Assembly: GCA_000320545.1 (NCBI GenBank)
Contig: ADNK01003241.1
Coordinates: forward strand, 1-41,513
Length of the DNA: 41,513 nucleotides
Reading direction: 5' to 3'
Source of the DNA: Bigelowiella natans CCMP2755
Taxonomy: Eukaryota; Cercozoa; Chlorarachniophyceae
The notes under the pieces are model-generated. The model saw only the letters and a list, made by a program, of their open reading frames with translations, was not told the DNA's origin and did not search any database. Below, one piece after another: positions 36,719 to 41,513 of the stretch (position 1 is the first letter of the stretch; each line of letters begins with the position of its first letter). Made by a program: the position numbers and the translations under genes.

Positions 36719-37554
36719 GAAAGCAAACCTCGATCACTATTCTTCAAGAGGTATCAAAAGAAACAATGCAACACGTGATTATTCCGGACATCCTTCTCCT
36801 TATTTCATCACCATCATCACCATCATCATCATTGTCATCATTGTCGTCGTATCATTGTGAACAACGTACTATCTCCTCCCTGCGGATATCCTACAACCTT
36901 TATCTTGTCCTGTAATCTAATCAATATATCATCATTCATTCATTTGCTGCTGCTGCTGCTGCTGCTAGAATATTATATCGATTTTCTCGTCGCTAACACT
37001 CTTCCCTCTCTCTCCTACTGACTGACTGACTGACTACTCAGGCAAAGTTCCTAAGGAAAGAGCCTCCAGTCCACTCCAAAATTGAGAGTCTTCCACCTGA
37101 ATATGTTATGATGATGATGATGATGATGATGATGATGGTGATACGACGACGACTGCTGCTGCTGCTGCTACTACTACTACTACTACTTTGAGAATTGCAA
37201 GATCGCACTCATGGGCTACGTGCTCGACGGTGGCCACATATTTCCGAGAATCACCATGTTTGCGTACACGCACAACCTAATGATCAGCAAAAACCACCAA
37301 ACAACAACATCATCATCAATCCTTCCACACACCGCGATGATACATAAACACATACATAAATGCTACACACACGTAGAAACTAAAAAGTGAGACATGGTAG
37401 TTGTGAATCATCATCTCACGGTGATCAAACGTAGTACTACAACACATATACCACGAATTTCTACAGTACGTATGGCTGAACATGATTAGAGAGAAGAAAG
37501 AAAGTGAAGATGAAGAAAATGCGCGAGTCTCTTCTTTGATCTTTTCCGCTGGTT

Positions 37555-37638
<84 letters not shown>

Positions 37639-38778
37639 CTACTACGGACATTATGCCAAGCAACGCCATGTGCATTTGTAAGTATTCGATTGCCTGGAGC
37701 ATCAGGAAGAAGAAGAAGAAACAGAAACAGAAGAAGAACAAGTCTGATCAGTAAAATCACGATACAATACAATCAGAGACACATTATCACTCCCCTCCCC
37801 TCTCCAATGCACGCTTCTCTCCTTTTCTTCACACGATGTTCATACGTATTAAAAATAGTTAGTAGTAGTAGTAGGAGCATATATTCTCTGTTCGAAACTA
37901 CTATTTACTACAAAAACTACTACTGCTACAACAACAACTACTACTACTACTACACCTACGACTACTACTACTACTACTACAACTACAACTACTGCTACCA
38001 CTAATCACAAATCCCGATGAAAAACTGGATCCTGTGGAAGAAACAAAGCAAGAATGACGAGATGATGATGAGGAAGGAGAAGGAGGAGAATATGAAGAAG
38101 GAGGAGAATAGGAAGAAGAAGAAGAAGAAGAAGAAGAAGAAGAAGAAGGACGGTTTATCATGAAAATACATTGCTTTGTTGGGATGGGCGGCTCATTACA
38201 CATAATAACATTTCGGATGAATAACTTCAAATAATCGAGAGCTAATCTAAACTACTAGTAGTGTACTGCTCACAAATTGTTATTTATCTCGAGAATACGA
38301 TTGATTATATTCTTGTTTGACGAACAAACTTAGAAGCACTACTATAGTCGACGATCATTACTGAAATGCTACTACTAAACCCACCTTGCTGCTCCATCTG
38401 CCATGGAAGTGCAAAGTTGGGTTTTACGTCTGTGCAGAACACTTTAACGACAGACTTAAGCACACTTGGGCTAACGGCCAATCGTCTGCTGCTTGCTGCT
38501 GCAGCTGCTGCGAAGACGGAAGTAGTAGTAGTAGTAGGACTACTGGAAGAGGATGATAATGATGATGATGATGATGATGAAGAATAAAATCCCCGTCGGG
38601 GTCGGTGGAGATGTGGTGGTGCTAGCTGCCTACTACTTTGTTTCGTTCCTTCCTCGTCCTTCTTCTTCTTCCTTGGCTGTCCTCGAAGGTATGTTGCTGT
38701 ATTTGCGAGTAATGATGACGATGATCTACTGAAAGAAGCAGCATAGAGACGTCGTCCTCGGCGTGCTGATGGTTGCAT
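31051..38778 (-). CDS. Deg/HtrA-type serine protease with PDZ domains
   Basis: This S1C-family protease of about 670 residues resembles plant Deg proteases of the Deg2/Deg9 type. Met is at 38778 and the stop at 31051-31053. The N-terminus (MQPSARRGRRLYAASFSRSS) is Arg/Ser/Ala-rich and acidic-poor, as in a mitochondrial or plastid presequence. The catalytic triad is complete by my count: His151 in ILTNAHGV, Asp182 in ECDLAIL and Ser260 in NSGNSGGPAL, with the usual HtrA spacing. Downstream come GYIIPVPIIDHFL, LKAGDVIAALDGIPI and DGTVPFRGGEE of the PDZ region, VFTPLSVPYLMAEFG, VVLTQVLASD-x-TTGYEDINN, and a final MKMNGIAVTSLRQLLRLL and PERMSVDL as in plant Deg C-termini. Its role is ATP-independent degradation or chaperoning of damaged proteins, probably in an organelle or the nucleolus. 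It is convergent with NOV and divergent from VMA12. Confidence 0.93.
32756..32902. repeat. Degenerate (ACT)n array
   Basis: About 147 nt of ACT triplets with scattered AAC, TTC and CTC variants lie in a Deg intron, preceded by a (TA)n tract at 32700-32732. On the minus strand this reads AGT/TAG, the commonest triplet in this window. Confidence 0.85.
32971..33076. repeat. (CA)n-(GA)n-(TG)n compound microsatellite
   Basis: A CA-rich arm (32971-32996), a GA tract (32996-33032) and a TG arm (33043-33076) follow one another. The CA and TG arms are reverse complements, so the array can fold with the GA tract in the loop. It lies in the Deg intron below exon 33157-33112. Confidence 0.85.
33876..34035. 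repeat. Minisatellite of four (GAT)n-AAATAGGGGG units
   Basis: Four successive blocks of 8-11 GAT triplets are each separated by AAATAGGGG(G/A) spacers, with a unit of about 45 nt. The array lies in a Deg intron immediately downstream (minus strand) of exon 34122-34047, starting about 12 nt past its donor. Read as protein it yields spurious His- or Met-rich frames. Confidence 0.88.
34124..34168. repeat. (TAG)n array next to Deg acceptor
   Basis: A TAG array of about 45 nt directly abuts the acceptor of exon 34122-34047. On the minus strand it reads CTACTACTAC...CTAG|GTTTTG, so the repeat itself supplies the pyrimidine-rich tract and the AG. Confidence 0.85.
35606..35700. repeat. Inverted repeat in Deg intron
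   Basis: The left arm has GTGATGATGAGAATC at about 35617-35631 within a GAT-rich stretch. The right arm has GATTCTCATCATCACATC from about 35662 within an ATC-rich stretch. With the triplets included, the arms are about 27 nt with one or two mismatches, around a loop of about 30 nt. It lies between exons 35788-35720 and 35354-35312. Confidence 0.75.
36127..38778 (-). other. Deg protease, exons of leader and protease domain
   Basis: On the minus strand the exons are 38778-38385, 38031-37999, 37693-37650, 37276-37187, 37096-37038, 36916-36870, 36654-36612, 36428-36367 and 36211-36127; phases agree at each join. The second exon has only 33 nt and encodes SSFSSGFVIS, the strand before the active-site His loop. 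Exon 1 contains Ser, Thr and Ala homopolymers before SVLKSVVKVFCTDVKPNFAL, where the family homology starts. Exon 6 is taken from TTGATTAG at 36917, which yields LPELQDKIKVVGYPQGGD; the nearer AG would give a stop. Introns carry CT, CA, GA, TAG and GAT microsatellites. Confidence 0.9.
37556..37638. repeat. (CT)n(CA)n compound microsatellite
   Basis: A CT tract of about 20 nt is followed by CA repeats broken by TATA and AA. It ends just downstream, on the minus strand, of the His-containing Deg exon 37693-37650. Confidence 0.88.
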
Positions 38779-39226
38779 TGTTGCAAAACAAAAACAAAAA
38801 CATGAATTTAAGTTTGACAGCGATACATCAGAAGATTCGTGGATATAACAACTCAAAGTATTTAGCAGCCATATACTCTGATACTACGATTAATGGGCTT
38901 GATTGCGCAATTTGCGCAACACATTAGTATCAATAGTAACGAGTCATATCACCTTGTCTGCTGTTCCACCTCCTTCTCTTACCGATGCTACTACTACTAC
39001 TACTACTACTATCACTAATACTTCGGGAGTTGGAGAGGGGGGCACTAAGTATGCTACTATGCCATTCATTGCGAATAATCGGAGAGGAGAAATACGAAGA
39101 AGCATAAGGGAAAAGATGAAAGGTTCCTCGGGACAATGATGACACCGGACTGCCGACGATAAACCTGTTTATTCGGTAGATAGATGATGGAGGAGGACAA
39201 AATGTTGCCTTTTATTGCGATGTCAG

Positions 39227-39283
<57 letters not shown>

Positions 39284-39479
39284 ATAATCATTATGCATGT
39301 ACACCTCGGCGCAACATTTCAAGTCAAATGGTATTTCAAAAGGAATCACAGCAGTGGACATAAAATTGCATGCATGAAATCTGACTATGTTTCAGCCGTC
39401 GCGCATTCCTATTGTGCATACAATTAACCTGTCATTTCTTGAAGTCCCTCCTGTGGAGAATATCACAGCTGAAAGTGCA
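38779..39479. promoter_or_regulatory. Head-to-head promoter region of Deg and VMA12 genes
   Basis: About 700 nt separate the divergent start codons. The region includes a direct GCGCAATTTGCGCAA palindrome-like element at about 38905-38920, an ACT triplet run near 38990-39010 and a (CA)n tract of about 55 nt at 39229-39283. A shared bidirectional promoter is inferred from arrangement only. Confidence 0.4.
39229..39283. repeat. (CA)n microsatellite in the divergent promoter region
   Basis: A perfect CA tract of about 55 nt, the longest CA run in the window, lies about 200 nt upstream of the VMA12 start and 450 nt upstream of the Deg start. Confidence 0.92.
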
Positions 39480-40906
39480 ATGACCGATGCCATTGTCAAC
39501 ACCGCAATGGCGTCGACAGGCGCTCCTCCTCCTCCTTCTCTCCTCATTGGGTGAGAAGGCTTCTGACTGGTGTGTGTAGAGCAGCAGGCAGGTCAGTCGT
39601 TGGTAATGATAGTACGAGTAGTGGTAGTGGTAAGTGGTAATGGTAGTAGAGTTTGTAGTAGGAGGAGGATCAGTCTCGTGGCTGCCACTGTCTCTCAGGA
39701 AAATGAATAGCAAGAGGATAAGAGAGTCTCGGGAGGATCTCTGAACACACCTGCCGAGACCACATCGTCTCGAGAAAATCTCCAGAGGTGGAGGAGGCAA
39801 ACTAACTAATCATCTCCCGAACACGATGGCCGATGACCTGACCTTCTTGCTTACCGACCGAATGCGGAGTGCTATGAAAGCCATTATCACACGCGTTGCA
39901 GCTCTTCCACACGCTCGTAAATTTGAATAAATAGTAGATATCGTTTTGTATGTTCTAAGTGTACCTAATCTCCTAGCCACTGGTAAGGAGGACGTGGTGA
40001 AGCGCCTCGGGGCAAAAATTAAACGCGACGATGACGTAATCTCATTCTCGGTCAGCATATGTTCAGTCCAAGCTATCCTTCGGTCACATTTATGATAAGG
40101 CCACTTGCCACTTGTGCGTTGGTCAGGATGTCCGAGAGATCTCCGAAATATTTCACAAGCTGAGGCTTGAAGCAAGGGTTCCATCATCATCATCATCATT
40201 ATCCAATGCTGCATGCATGCATGCATATGCATGTTGTTGTTGCATCGGTTTGTTTGTACAACATGTCAACAACTTGTATACACACATGCCACTAGCTTCT
40301 TACTCATCAACATACGCAGGATCATAAAGGCTACGTGCATCAATTGCTCAAAGGCTCACAAATACATTTTGTGGAGGAAGAGAAGGTGCGTTTATGGCCA
40401 ATCCTATTGCTTCTTCTTCTTCTGCTCCTCCTCCTCTTGTATGACGTTAGTCATCAATCTGGCATTGCAGAAGGACGATCGTGATCCAGATTTTATTCGC
40501 TGGCTGGAGAAAATGCAAATTAAGGTGATAAAGATTACTCACTAAAAAAATCATTATTAAAATCTTTAACTTGCGGCGTATATGCTGATGGATACCAGGC
40601 TGATCGCGAGCTAATATTCGGTCCCCAACGAGAAAAAGATGCTGGAGCGAAGGTAAATGATGTATAGTTGCAAGCAACAGTAACGGTGTACTTCTCCTCC
40701 TCTTCCTCCTCCTTTGATTTCTGACACACACACGCGCGCGCGGGTCTGCATTCCTCATTAATCATTATTTTTCCTGGGTGGGTGGCTGGTGGTAATTATA
40801 TTATTGATAGTCGGTGACAATGGAATTGGGGCTGGGACTGAACATTATTCTTCTGATGCTCTCCTCCTTTTTCGTCCTGTATACGGTAGAAGATGCAGCA
40901 TTATTC

Positions 40907-40951
<45 letters not shown>

Positions 40952-41513
40952 ATTACATTCCGGTGGTGGTATCTAGCTTGTCGTCATAAATAACAAACGA
41001 TTGTCCCGGAGAGCAGCGAATACAGCTTCTTAATTGTTGCCACTTCTTCGTTGCAAGGCCATTATTCCTTGTATTACCACCATCATCATCATCATCATCA
41101 TCATTATCATTGGTGACATCATATTAATGTTGAAGCATCCTTACAACATACATACATATGCTGCTGCTCAGGGAGGTCAGCAAGCCTTTCCAGATAGTAA
41201 GATTATACCTGTGTTGATGGGTGCAGCAGGTTTAGTAGGAATTCTGGTAAGTAATCAATCATCATTTGTCTTGTCAAGTAGTAGTAGTAGACAATTAACC
41301 GAAAATATCGATGTAAATTGGATATTCATGTTGTCGTATGCTCTTGTCTGCTTCCTTTCTGTGCTGTGTTTCTCTTCTTCTTCTTCCCCTCTTCTTTTGC
41401 ATAGAAATCTTCCTGTTCCTTGTCAATTATTCTTCCCCACTAATTCATATGTCCTCATGATCAGATAGTTGAAACGATATTAATCATAGCAAGAGATGAA
41501 AGAGAAGAGCTGA
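39480..41513 (+). CDS. VMA12: VMA12/TMEM199-like V-ATPase assembly factor (3' end at window edge)
   Basis: Exons are 39480-39550, 39786-39916, 39977-40050, 40127-40177, 40320-40385, 40471-40524, 40599-40652, 40811-40885, 41172-41246 and 41465 onward; phases agree throughout. The family block is YVHQLLKGSQIHF followed by RDPDFIRWLEKMQIKADREL, matching the HELLEGSEIYLP...PELVARLEKIK pattern of TMEM199. Two membrane helices follow, LGLNIILLMLSSFFVLYT and IPVLMGAAGLVGILIVETIL, with a charged tail (ARDEREEL) at the edge. VMA12/TMEM199 sits in the ER membrane and helps assemble the Vo sector of the vacuolar H+-ATPase. A shorter start at Met 39826 (MADDLTFLLTDRMRSAM) is also possible. The upstream exon (MASTGAPPPPSLLIG) joins in frame through GGGGK, which favours 39480. 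The donor AGG|GTTCCA at 40178 is weak. Confidence 0.85.

Noticed and set aside
39810-40232. Minus-strand open frame of 140 codons antisense to VMA12
   Set aside because: The plus strand has nine in-phase exons with family homology; the antisense frame has none.
1-41513. Transposons, viral insertions, rRNA or tRNA genes, or an operon-like defence island
   Set aside because: No transposase, reverse transcriptase, capsid or recombinase motif and no long terminal or target-site repeats were seen; tRNA detection by eye is unreliable, so absence of tRNA is not proven.

Overview
The window is nuclear DNA from an intron-dense, microsatellite-rich eukaryote. Every recognisable gene is split by GT-AG introns, many exons are only 30-90 nt, and simple repeats fill introns and also sit in frame inside exons as poly-Ser, poly-Asp, poly-Gln, poly-Lys and poly-Ala runs. 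The gene set (COA5/PET191, histone H2A, a NO VEIN-type giant ATPase, a plant-style Deg/HtrA protease, a VMA12/TMEM199 homologue) fits a protist or alga. A stramenopile-like alga is my guess, but the lineage is not shown by the sequence. I built the gene models by hand from splice signals, reading phase and family conservation. Where exon lengths are given, the reading phase was checked across each junction.

Layout. 1-1614 (-): the 5' part of an unrecognised basic protein that runs off the left edge. 2113-2479 (+): a three-exon COA5/PET191 homologue (mitochondrial complex IV assembly) whose exons are too short for ORF scans. 2480-5903: a gene-poor stretch rich in alternating purine-pyrimidine words. 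5904-6905 (+): a divergent histone H2A with a possible 141-nt cassette exon that would add a transmembrane segment. 6906-9111: mostly noncoding, with one weak candidate small gene. 9112-29961 (+): one gene of about 20 kb and more than 40 exons for a NO VEIN-like protein of nearly 4,000 residues. It has a Q/H/P-rich and acidic N-terminus, an HSP90-like (Bergerat) ATPase, a long sacsin/NOV-like middle, a probable SAP motif and the C-terminal NOV_C (DUF3883) domain. 29962-31050: a tail-to-tail spacer. 31051-38778 (-): a Deg/HtrA serine protease of about 670 residues in at least 23 exons, with the complete H-D-S triad and PDZ-type regions. 38779-39479: a head-to-head promoter region. 39480 to the right edge (+): a VMA12/TMEM199 homologue, V-ATPase assembly factor of the ER, complete up to its last exon.

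The genes are not an operon and share no pathway. They are ordinary housekeeping neighbours: two organelle-quality or assembly factors (COA5, Deg), a V-ATPase assembly factor, a histone and a giant ATPase. The most interesting points are the frame-neutral cassette in the H2A gene, the ATPase + SAP + nuclease-like domain set of the NOV protein, the repeated occurrence of TAG/GTA microsatellites exactly at 5' splice sites, and nested complementary microsatellites that bracket one splice acceptor.
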